A DNA stretch of 29,415 nt from Deltaproteobacteria bacterium (GTDB lineage: Bacteria; Desulfobacterota; Dissulfuribacteria; Dissulfuribacterales; UBA3076): the NCBI GenBank assembly GCA_030605675.1, contig JAUWHV010000032.1, forward strand, positions 1 to 29,415, read 5' to 3'. The notes beneath the pieces are model-generated. The model did no database searches. It was not told where the DNA came from and was given only the letters and a program-made list of their open reading frames with translations. A program made the translations under genes and the position numbers. Position 1 is the first letter of the stretch; every line of letters starts with the position of its first letter. This document shows positions 7,909 through 15,526 of this stretch, in pieces.

Positions 7909-9533
7909 GTTTCCTTCCGAAACCTTTGAATAATTGTATCTCTACGCCAGTTCCAGTCGTCTTTGCAGGGATAGTCAATGGTGAAGTGCCCGCCCCTGCT
8001 CTCCTTTCGCTGACTGGCTGCAATAATGATGAGCTCCGCAACCTGTGCGAGGTTCCTCAGTTCTATAAAATCCCGGGTGAGGATATATTCCCAGTAGTGC
8101 TGCCGGATCTCTTCAAGAATCGGTGAAAGGCGCTGCCTGGCCAGTTTAAGTCTTTTTGTGCTGCGGACAATGCCGACATAATTCCACATCAGACGTCGAA
8201 TTACATCCCAATTGTGAGAGATGAGAACCGCCTCTTTTAAATCCACAGCCCCCCTGGTTTCCCATGGAGACACCTGGGGAAATGATTTTGCCTTCAAACC
8301 GGTAAACACCTCACTGATCTTTAGAAAAGCCTGGTGAGCCATGGCAAGGGCTTCAAGAAGGGAGTTTGACGCAAGCCGGTTGGCACCATGCAGACCAGTA
8401 CATGCAGTTTCTCCCAAAGCAAAAAGGCCTTCAAGGTCTGTCTCTCCGTAGTTGTCAGTAACCACCCCTCCACACATATAGTGGGCCGCCGGCACAACCG
8501 GTATCGGCTCCTTTGTAATATCGATCCCAAAGCCCAGACAGGTCTCATAGATATTGGGGAAACGCTCCAGGATGAAATCAGCAGAACGGTGACTAATATC
8601 CAGATATACACAGTCCTTTCCGCTATTCTTTAATTCAGTGTCTATGGCCCTGGCGACTACATCTCTGCCGGCAAGCTCCTTCTGCCGGGGATCATATTTC
8701 TCCATGAAGGGCCTGTATTCCGGGTCCAGGAGCCTCGCGCCCTCTCCCCTGAGCGCTTCTGATATAAGAAAATTTTTGGCCTTAGGATGATAAAGACACG
8801 TGGGATGGAACTGCACGAATTCCAGATTGGCAATCCTGGTTCCGGCACGGTACGCTACAGCTATGCCATCACCTGTGGCCACATCAGGATTGCTGGTATA
8901 CAGGTAAACCTTGCCGCACCCGCCCGTGGCGAGCACCGTTATCGGAGCCAGGAAAGCGTGGATCTTACCTGTCGCCACTTCCAGCAGATAAGCCCCCAGA
9001 CAACGTTCCTTCCCCATGATGCCGGGCGAATATGCCTTGATCATGCTTTCAGTGATGAGATCAACTACAACATAGTCTTCAAAGACCTCAACAGAAGGCA
9101 ATCTGTCGACACTATCCATCAAGACCCTCTGCACGGATCGCCCGGTAAAATCCCCAACGTGCACTATGCGGCGGCGAGAGTGTTCTCCTTCCTTTCCCAG
9201 ATCCAGCACATCAGGATTGTGCGATTCCCTGTTGAATTCCAATCCAAGGTCTTCTAACTCCCTTATACGGTCCGGGCCCTGGCTGACTATCATTTTGACA
9301 ATGTCTTCGTGGCACAGACCGTCTCCTGCGCCCTGCGTATCTTGTTGTTGCAGGTCAAAGCTATCATCAGCACCAAAGACACAGGCTATGCCGCCCTGAG
9401 CCAAATTTGTAGCCGTGTCGGATTCGGCCTTTTTCGTGACCACGGTTACCTGCCCCAGCGGGGCGAGTTTTATTGCAAGACTCAGCCCTGCTATCCCGCT
9501 CCCCATGATAAGAAAATCGGTTTTGAACTGCAT
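7905..9533 (-). CDS. nadB: L-aspartate oxidase
   Basis: NadB oxidises L-aspartate to iminoaspartate, the first step of de novo NAD synthesis. In anaerobes fumarate is the probable electron acceptor. The 542-residue protein has the N-terminal FAD-binding GSGIAGLSLAI, the NLAQGGIACV segment, HPTCLYHP and RGEGARLLD of the fumarate-reductase-like active site, the late FAD contact GANRLASNSLLEALA, and the C-terminal helical domain. The length is normal. The ATG at 9533 has AAAGGA about 9 nt upstream. It follows thyX by 13 bp. Quinolinate synthase (nadA) is not in the window. Confidence 0.96.
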   Translation of the reverse strand: MQFKTDFLIMGSGIAGLSLAIKLAPLGQVTVVTKKAESDTATNLAQGGIACVFGADDSFDLQQQDTQGAGDGLCHEDIVKMIVSQGPDRIRELEDLGLEFNRESHNPDVLDLGKEGEHSRRRIVHVGDFTGRSVQRVLMDSVDRLPSVEVFEDYVVVDLITESMIKAYSPGIMGKERCLGAYLLEVATGKIHAFLAPITVLATGGCGKVYLYTSNPDVATGDGIAVAYRAGTRIANLEFVQFHPTCLYHPKAKNFLISEALRGEGARLLDPEYRPFMEKYDPRQKELAGRDVVARAIDTELKNSGKDCVYLDISHRSADFILERFPNIYETCLGFGIDITKEPIPVVPAAHYMCGGVVTDNYGETDLEGLFALGETACTGLHGANRLASNSLLEALAMAHQAFLKISEVFTGLKAKSFPQVSPWETRGAVDLKEAVLISHNWDVIRRLMWNYVGIVRSTKRLKLARQRLSPILEEIRQHYWEYILTRDFIELRNLAQVAELIIIAASQRKESRGGHFTIDYPCKDDWNWRRDTIIQRFRKET

Positions 9534-9546
9534 ATTGATAGGTCCT

Positions 9547-10515
9547 TTAATTTTCTGAACCGAGGGAATCTCTTATAGGTCCAAATACCGCTGAAAAACG
9601 TTTTTCAAATTCAGGAAGTAGGGCCAACATAATCTCCCGCATTGAGGGATCAGCGGCCCTTGACGTCCTGAGACGCATAATATGCATCCATTCCTCAAGG
9701 GTAGCATGGACCATGATCTCGGTCTTGCAGGAGTTTGGCAGCGCAGTACGGGCAGCCTGGGGAGAGCTTGTCTTAAGGAATTTAAGATAAATTCCCTCTG
9801 CTTGTGACATCGCATCTGACCATAACCGGTATTCATCAGATCCCTCCTTGAAAAAACAAGGCCGGATATACACTACCTCGCCTCCAAAACGGGCTTCACC
9901 ATATCTGCAATAACGCTGGGATTCCTGGAGATATGAAGCAACTCTATGGCGCACCAGTTCATGGGAAACTGCCCGGTTAATTATTAGATGAACCAGAAGT
10001 GTCCGGTGTCTGATAAGTTGTTCCAAAGGCAGGTTTTCAATTTCATCCGGAGTGAGCACACGAACAACAATACCATCTTGCGGTACCCAGCCAAATCGTG
10101 GAACCAGATCCTCAAATAAAACAGGTTGGAACTCTGTAAGCCTTTTCGACACAGCCTTCACAACCTTCAGATCACGGTGGTGCCGGGCAAGGTCCCTAAA
10201 GACCCTGGGATTCCCAGACAGCAGGTACTGCTTGCGTTCCAGCTTATCCACCTGGCAAAACCTTGGTATCCTCTCAAAAAACTTGTGCATGGTGAACTCG
10301 CTGTCCACCTCTATCTCGAGCACGACCTGGGCCATCTCAAGCACTGATTCATGACCCCGTTTTATTATTCCTTTGATAAAAGGCTTGGCTGACTCCAGAG
10401 ATATCCGGTCTTCGCTCTTGTAACAGACCCGTCCGCAGCGCTCGATCTGCTCAAGCAGCCTTCCATGAGTAAAAAATTCGTCCAATACACTAAAGGAAGG
10501 ATCTATGACTTTCAT
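9547..10515 (-). CDS. thyX: Flavin-dependent thymidylate synthase
   Basis: ThyX methylates dUMP to dTMP using methylene-tetrahydrofolate and FAD/NADPH. The signature RHR-x7-S is present as RHRVASYLQES (R189-S199), followed by QRYCRY. The 322-residue length exceeds the usual 220-250; extra sequence sits in the middle (about 90-165). Presumably thyA is absent from the genome, but this cannot be checked here. Translation starts at the ATG at 10515, directly behind a tandem array of GGTGAT motifs that could act as multiple ribosome binding sites. Confidence 0.94.
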   Translation of the reverse strand: MKVIDPSFSVLDEFFTHGRLLEQIERCGRVCYKSEDRISLESAKPFIKGIIKRGHESVLEMAQVVLEIEVDSEFTMHKFFERIPRFCQVDKLERKQYLLSGNPRVFRDLARHHRDLKVVKAVSKRLTEFQPVLFEDLVPRFGWVPQDGIVVRVLTPDEIENLPLEQLIRHRTLLVHLIINRAVSHELVRHRVASYLQESQRYCRYGEARFGGEVVYIRPCFFKEGSDEYRLWSDAMSQAEGIYLKFLKTSSPQAARTALPNSCKTEIMVHATLEEWMHIMRLRTSRAADPSMREIMLALLPEFEKRFSAVFGPIRDSLGSEN

Positions 10516-10517
10516 GC

Positions 10518-10548
10518 AATCACCAAATCACCAAATCACCAAATCACT
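10518..10548 (-). repeat. 8-bp tandem repeat forming a Shine-Dalgarno array before thyX
   Basis: AATCACCA on the plus strand repeats nearly four times. On the coding strand this reads as repeated GGTGATTT, and GGTGAT is complementary to the ATCACC portion of the 16S rRNA 3' tail. The copy nearest the thyX ATG sits about 4-5 nt away. The far end contains the TGA stop codon of the upstream aminopeptidase gene. Copy number could change by slippage. Confidence 0.65.
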
Positions 10549-11977
10549 CATCTGCCTTATAAAAAGCATCAAACGCCCTGTAGGTCATAAACAGGTCAGT
10601 CTTATGTGCAACCTCAAATGGCGAGTGCATATTGAGCAGGGGAGGTCCTGCGTCGACAATGTCCAGGCCGCGCTGGGCGAGATACTTGGCCACAGTACCC
10701 CCTCCTCCTTCGTCCACCTTTCCCAACTCTCCGGCCTGCCACACTACTTTGGCATCGTTCCAGACGCGCCTCAACCAGTTAACATATTCAGCATGAGCAT
10801 CATTTGCTGAGTACTTTCCTCCTGAGCCGGTATATTTCGTCAGGCAAACCCCGTGTCCGATCAGTGCATCATTGCGTTCGTCATGGACTTCTTTATAATC
10901 AGGGTCTATCCCTGCTGTAACATCCGCTGAAATGGCCTTGGACACAATAAGCATTCGTACAAGGCTATCCGCCTCGATTTGAAGCCCTCCATGTCGCATA
11001 AGATCATACAACACCACCTCAAAAAAACTGGACTTGGCCCCTGTATTTCCATCACTACCTATTTCTTCCTTGTCAAGGAACAGGGCGACTGAGGTAACTT
11101 GAGGTTCCTTAAGTTCAAGGATGGAGTAAAGAGAGGCATATGCACAGGATCTATCATCCTGCCCATAGCCACCTACAAAGGCCCCGTCCAGGCCCACATC
11201 CCTTGAAGCACCTGCAGGGACAATTTCCAGCTCCGCACTTATTAGATCCTCTTCCACCAGGCCGTATCTTTCGTTCAGAATTCTTAAAATACGTAATTTT
11301 ACGCCATCCTTCAGGTCTTCAGGGCCCAAAAGAGGAAAACCCCCTATCAACACATTAAGCTTCTCTGCCGGTATGGCCTCTGAAATCTTTTTCTTACCCT
11401 GTACCTTATGGGCAAGATGTGGCAAAAGATCATTTATTGTAAGCACAGGATCATGAGGGTCCTCACCAAACTCAATAGGAATTGCGCTCCCGTCTTCTTT
11501 CAGTGCCAGGCCGTGGATAGCCAGGGGACGGGCTACCCAGTGAAACTTCTTGATCCCTCCGTAATAATGAGTCTTTAAAAAGGCCATCTCCAGATCTTCA
11601 TAGAGGGGATTCTGTTTCAGGTCCAAACGGGGTGCGTCTATGTGTGAAGCAATGATCCTGATCCCATCACTGACAGGTGCCTTACCTGTTACGGCCAGGG
11701 CGGCAGCCTTTCCCCTAAAGGTCCACAAGACTCGACTGGAACCGGGCCCGGCCTGTTCAAACGGCACAAAACCCCTCTCCTGCGCCTTGCTTGCAATGAT
11801 GTTAACAGACTCCCGTTCGGTCTTTGCCGTACTTATAAAGTCCTTATACTTGTCCGAATACAAAAGGGCCTTTTTTCGGTCTTTAGCTGTAATCTGAGAC
11901 CAAACAGATCTTCGGCTACGGCATAGATCCTTTTCAAGGCGTTTCCACTCGGTTTTAGAAAGACGCTTTTCGTTCAT
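10544..11977 (-). CDS. M18-family aminopeptidase
   Basis: This is a 477-residue cytosolic metallo-aminopeptidase of the M18 (aminopeptidase I / aspartyl aminopeptidase) family, removing N-terminal residues from peptides. The dinuclear zinc site can be read: H112 in SHIDAPRLD, an Asp in GYGQDDRSCAYAS (about 275), acidic residues in LDKEEIGSDGNTGA (about 308), an Asp in ADVTAGIDPD, and a late His in NDAHAEYVNW (about 414). It overlaps the preceding glycosyltransferase gene by 4 bp (ATGA), suggesting coupled translation. Substrate preference cannot be deduced. Its link with the envelope genes upstream looks incidental. Confidence 0.9.
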   Translation of the reverse strand: MNEKRLSKTEWKRLEKDLCRSRRSVWSQITAKDRKKALLYSDKYKDFISTAKTERESVNIIASKAQERGFVPFEQAGPGSSRVLWTFRGKAAALAVTGKAPVSDGIRIIASHIDAPRLDLKQNPLYEDLEMAFLKTHYYGGIKKFHWVARPLAIHGLALKEDGSAIPIEFGEDPHDPVLTINDLLPHLAHKVQGKKKISEAIPAEKLNVLIGGFPLLGPEDLKDGVKLRILRILNERYGLVEEDLISAELEIVPAGASRDVGLDGAFVGGYGQDDRSCAYASLYSILELKEPQVTSVALFLDKEEIGSDGNTGAKSSFFEVVLYDLMRHGGLQIEADSLVRMLIVSKAISADVTAGIDPDYKEVHDERNDALIGHGVCLTKYTGSGGKYSANDAHAEYVNWLRRVWNDAKVVWQAGELGKVDEGGGGTVAKYLAQRGLDIVDAGPPLLNMHSPFEVAHKTDLFMTYRAFDAFYKADE

Positions 11978-13887
11978 TTTCTTTTCCTCGTCCTGGGCCT
12001 AAAGGGTACAACCTTATCTTTTTTTGAACAAGCCGGTTCTTTTTCTCCGGGTTTCACCATTGGCAAAAGCGGTCGCACCCTATCACACTTCACACCATTC
12101 TTTTTACAGATATCAGAAATCCCTTCAATCTGGCTGTCTGTTGCGGACATAATAGACACAAAGACTCTCTTAACTCCGCATCTTTTAACAATGTCAGGTA
12201 TGTCTTCCCTGTCTCCCAACACCTTAATACCGTGGATTATCTGGCTCTTTTTCGCGGGATCGTCATCAATAAAACCCACTGGCAGATAATCATGATTTGA
12301 ATTATGCCTAAGTTCCCTCAGAAACAGATCTCCGCCATCCCCTGCTCCAACTATTAGAATAGGTATTGAATTACTGCGCTCGGCCTGCAGACTGAAATAC
12401 TCCTTAAAGAATCGCATAAGTAAACGGACGCCACCTATCATTATTAAAGTCAATAGGGCATCGTTCAGGAAAAGAACTCTGGAATAACCTTCGAAGCGGT
12501 AAACATATAAAAGCAATCCGACAATAATTAGAGAGCTAATTACAACTGCCTTAAAGATCCGCCCCATATCTCCGATACTCACATACCGCCATTGACCTCT
12601 ATACAGCCCAAAGATCCAAAAACAACACAGCTTGATAGGGATAATCAAAGGAAGAGATTTCTCTATAAGCTGTTGATTCCACAAATTAATAACACCGTCG
12701 TATCGAAGAAGATAAGAAGTCAGATAGGCGATGGTAATAAGCACAGTATCCACCACTGCCTGGAGAATTTGCTTTTTGTTAAGCACTTGGGATAAAAGTG
12801 AGGATCGTCGAAACAGGGTATCTGAATCCCCTGCCTTGCTATCATAAACAGTACCATTCAAGTGTGTAAGAAATGTTCCGAAAAACAAGGAAATCACCGC
12901 TACCACACTCAGCATAACCAGAAGTCCCTGGGCACTCCGGTATGACAGATATAATGCTATGGCTGATATGCTTCCCGCCCATGCCATGAGTGTTAACACA
13001 GTCCTTTTTTCTGAATATCCCAGCAAAACCATGCGATGAGATGTATGATCACGCCCCCCTTTAGAAATAGGTCGTCCAGTCTGGACCCTGGTAAAGGACA
13101 CAAGGGCCGTGTCAAAGAGTGGTATAATCAGGACAGCCACAGGGACCACCAGCACCAGTACCAAGCTGGTAACTCCGGTATAACCTCCGGCTGCCGGATC
13201 AGGTAGCCCTGACGTCCAAGTACCTGTTACGGTCAGACCTGCCAGGAGAAAGCCCAGGAAAAGACTTCCGCAATCTCCCATAAATATTTTGGCGGGATTA
13301 AAGTTAAATATCCAGAATCCAGCCGTAGCCCCTGCAAGGAGCATAGCCGGCGGACCTAATAGAACCGGACCTCCAAGTTGGCTATAGGCCCAAAGTGAAC
13401 AGGCAGCTATAAACGAAATGCCGGCCGCCAGACCATCCATGTTATCCAAAATATTGACTGCATTGGTGATAGCTACGAACCAAAAAAGTGTTACAATAAT
13501 GGATGCGGCGGGATGCCCCAGCCCTTGTATCCTCACCCCCCCGGCCACAATCAGAGCAGAGATGATTAATTGCCCTATAAATTTACTTTGAGGCGACAGG
13601 TCGTTAACATCATCAATCAGCCCTAATAAGAACATTGCACTTGCTCCCAGAGTCAGGACAAGCATGGGAGATGAGATTTCCCTGAGAAATAAATTGGGAA
13701 GCATAAATGACAAGAATAACGCAATGCCTCCCAGAAGGGCCGTTGGACGCCTATGCCACCGATCCTCCCTGGGCTGAGCCATAAAGCCAATGCGTCTCGA
13801 GAGCCAGATCACGCATGGAGTAAAGAAAGCACTTAGTCCAAAGGAGTAGAGAAAAAAAAGACCTGCGTTGAGGAGAGTAACTGACAT
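11974..13887 (-). CDS. WecA/MraY-like sugar-1-phosphate transferase fused to a PglF/CapD N-terminal region
   Basis: Residues 1-340 form a polytopic polyprenyl-phosphate sugar-phosphotransferase with the family motifs IDDVND (91-96), NAVNILDNMDG (142-152), GDCGS (204-208) and DHTSH (280-284). It would load a sugar-1-phosphate onto undecaprenyl phosphate to begin O-antigen or capsule synthesis. Residues 370-495 form a second group of membrane helices. Residues 508-605 form a Rossmann (CoA_binding_3) domain with VGAGDGGD at 513-520. Those last two parts are the N-terminal half of PglF/CapD-type nucleotide-sugar dehydratases, but the catalytic dehydratase domain is missing. A basic tail (RPRTRKRK) ends the protein. 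No Shine-Dalgarno is visible before the ATG at 13887, which lies just behind a palindromic repeat. Confidence 0.88.
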   Translation of the reverse strand: MSVTLLNAGLFFLYSFGLSAFFTPCVIWLSRRIGFMAQPREDRWHRRPTALLGGIALFLSFMLPNLFLREISSPMLVLTLGASAMFLLGLIDDVNDLSPQSKFIGQLIISALIVAGGVRIQGLGHPAASIIVTLFWFVAITNAVNILDNMDGLAAGISFIAACSLWAYSQLGGPVLLGPPAMLLAGATAGFWIFNFNPAKIFMGDCGSLFLGFLLAGLTVTGTWTSGLPDPAAGGYTGVTSLVLVLVVPVAVLIIPLFDTALVSFTRVQTGRPISKGGRDHTSHRMVLLGYSEKRTVLTLMAWAGSISAIALYLSYRSAQGLLVMLSVVAVISLFFGTFLTHLNGTVYDSKAGDSDTLFRRSSLLSQVLNKKQILQAVVDTVLITIAYLTSYLLRYDGVINLWNQQLIEKSLPLIIPIKLCCFWIFGLYRGQWRYVSIGDMGRIFKAVVISSLIIVGLLLYVYRFEGYSRVLFLNDALLTLIMIGGVRLLMRFFKEYFSLQAERSNSIPILIVGAGDGGDLFLRELRHNSNHDYLPVGFIDDDPAKKSQIIHGIKVLGDREDIPDIVKRCGVKRVFVSIMSATDSQIEGISDICKKNGVKCDRVRPLLPMVKPGEKEPACSKKDKVVPFRPRTRKRK

Positions 13888-13906
13888 ATAATATAATTAA
13901 AAATAT

Positions 13907-13990
13907 CAATTGAATACGGCTGTCGAAACTGGAAATCAGAAATTAGGTAACACATCTACATCTTTGTATTTTTTCCAGTTTCCAGTTTCA
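13907..13990 (-). repeat. Palindromic repeat family 1, copy A
   Basis: This imperfect palindrome lies between the epimerase and the transferase fusion. Its 36-nt core (13930-13965, read on the minus strand) matches copy B at 17940-17975 at 34 of 36 positions, in the opposite orientation. The arms consist of GAAACTG/GGAAACT-type 7-bp units and their complements. The epimerase stop codon (13988-13990) lies inside the element. Confidence 0.85.
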
Positions 13991-14953
13991 AATTTTACCA
14001 CGAAAATATTCTATGGTCCTTTCAAGAATCGTATCAAGAGGCGTTTGTGGAACAAAACCTATTAAGCTATTGAGTTTTTCAGATGAAGGGACCCTGCGCA
14101 TCATGTCTTCAAAGTCTTTGCCATAGGCCTGTTCATAAGGAATATAGATTATTTCGGACTTGCTCCCAATAAGAGACTTAATACGCTCGGCAAGCTCTGA
14201 TATAGAGATCTCTTCTGTGCCCCCTATGTTTACTATTTTACCTAGTGCCTCTTCGCACTCCATAAGTCGGTATATGGCCTCTACTACATCCCCAAAATAA
14301 GTAAACGTACGGGTCTGCCGGCCGTCACCAAAAACTGTTATAGGCTCATCCCTCAGCGCCTGCTGAATAAACCTGGGCACCACCATCCCGTAGAGACCTG
14401 TCTGCCTGGGGCCTATTGTATTGAAACAACGGAATATGGCCACGTTAAGCTTTTTGGTACGATGATATGCAAGTGCGGTAAACTCATCTATAAGTTTCGA
14501 AGCCGCATAGCTCCAGCGCATGGTGCTGGGAGGACCATAAATTAAGTTATCATCCTCTTTAAGAGGGGCGTGCATATGTTTCCCATAGACTTCCGATGTT
14601 GATGCTATGAGTATTTTTTTCTTGTATTTATTGGCCAGCTTAAGCGCAATTTCAGTCCCGCAGATGTTGGTTTCAATGGAGGAAAGCGGATTTTCTATGA
14701 CATATTTGACACCTACAGCAGCAGCAAGATGAATTATTACATCACACTGCTGGATGAGGCTATCCATCCTATCTTTATTCAAGATAGTGTCGTTTATATA
14801 TTGAAACCTCGGATCACCCTGCAGGTGGACTATATTTTCAAAGAAACCGGTGGAAAGATCATCTATGACTGAGACATAGTCTCCTTTAGAAATGAGGTAA
14901 TCACATAGATGGGACCCGATAAAACCGGCTCCGCCCGTCACTAAAATATTCAT
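13988..14953 (-). CDS. NAD-dependent nucleotide-sugar epimerase/dehydratase
   Basis: This is an extended short-chain dehydrogenase of 321 residues acting on a nucleotide sugar, probably in surface polysaccharide synthesis. The NAD-binding GGAGFIG is at 7-13, the catalytic serine/threonine lies in STSEVYG (118-124), and the YxxxK pair is Y149/K153. The C-terminal RxP-type substrate segment (MMRRVPS) resembles UDP-glucose 4-epimerase and UDP-glucuronate decarboxylase relatives; the exact reaction cannot be chosen from sequence alone. The ATG at 14953 has GGAGAG 8 nt upstream. It precedes the lipid-carrier sugar transferase in the same direction, consistent with supplying its substrate. Confidence 0.9.
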   Translation of the reverse strand: MNILVTGGAGFIGSHLCDYLISKGDYVSVIDDLSTGFFENIVHLQGDPRFQYINDTILNKDRMDSLIQQCDVIIHLAAAVGVKYVIENPLSSIETNICGTEIALKLANKYKKKILIASTSEVYGKHMHAPLKEDDNLIYGPPSTMRWSYAASKLIDEFTALAYHRTKKLNVAIFRCFNTIGPRQTGLYGMVVPRFIQQALRDEPITVFGDGRQTRTFTYFGDVVEAIYRLMECEEALGKIVNIGGTEEISISELAERIKSLIGSKSEIIYIPYEQAYGKDFEDMMRRVPSSEKLNSLIGFVPQTPLDTILERTIEYFRGKI

Positions 14954-15031
14954 GCGCGCTTCTCTCCGGATATTAGCTTTACCTTTTTATCTATAACGCT
15001 TGAAAAAATCAAGGAATAATGAAGAAATTTC

Positions 15032-15508
15032 CTAATCGGAACAGAACACTCCTTCCCAGGATTCAAGGGCCATATCATCAAGCTTTCGCCACATACACAC
15101 GCCGGAAGGCCCAACTTCTTCCGAGATAGTTCTTGACTCGCTGTAGTCTTGACCATAACAAAGAAACAATCGTAGATGTTTTATTTTTTCGCAAGTCCTG
15201 TACCGTAGTTTTTTTGCACTCTCTACCTTACCTCTGCCCTTGTATATCCGGTCAAGACGTTCATAACCGGGCCAGTACGTCTCGTGTCTCTTTAAGAAAG
15301 AGAGCCACATTACAACCGCTTCTGAAAAATTTTCAAAATATTCGTAGGATAAAGCAAGTAGTAAGGGACATGCTTCTCCTTCCATCTCACAAAATGGAGA
15401 ACTAAGGATCTCTTTAGGTGATAACAATTCCTCACTTCGCACTAGTCCACTCAAGTAGGCCCCAGGAGCCGGCACCGACCTTCCATTTGTTACAAGCATT
15501 GGAATCAA
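15032..15508 (-). CDS. TPR-like C-terminal fragment in frame with the upstream TPR gene
   Basis: I do not recognise a specific family. The 158-residue frame includes a helix-rich segment (about 45-105) resembling one or two tetratricopeptide units. It lies in the same reading frame as the TPR gene, beginning 7 codons after that gene's TGA stop with no stop in between. No convincing ribosome binding site precedes either possible start (TTG at 15508, ATG at 15499). The simplest reading is that this was the C-terminal part of one longer TPR protein, separated by a nonsense change. A separate small gene read by coupled re-initiation is also possible. Confidence 0.5.
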   Translation of the reverse strand: MIPMLVTNGRSVPAPGAYLSGLVRSEELLSPKEILSSPFCEMEGEACPLLLALSYEYFENFSEAVVMWLSFLKRHETYWPGYERLDRIYKGRGKVESAKKLRYRTCEKIKHLRLFLCYGQDYSESRTISEEVGPSGVCMWRKLDDMALESWEGVFCSD

Positions 15509-15526
15509 TCTTTCATTATTGCCATT

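Noticed and set aside
14950..15156. 68-codon minus-strand frame before the epimerase
   Set aside because: It overlaps the TPR-like fragment in another frame, has no clear start signals and resembles no protein.
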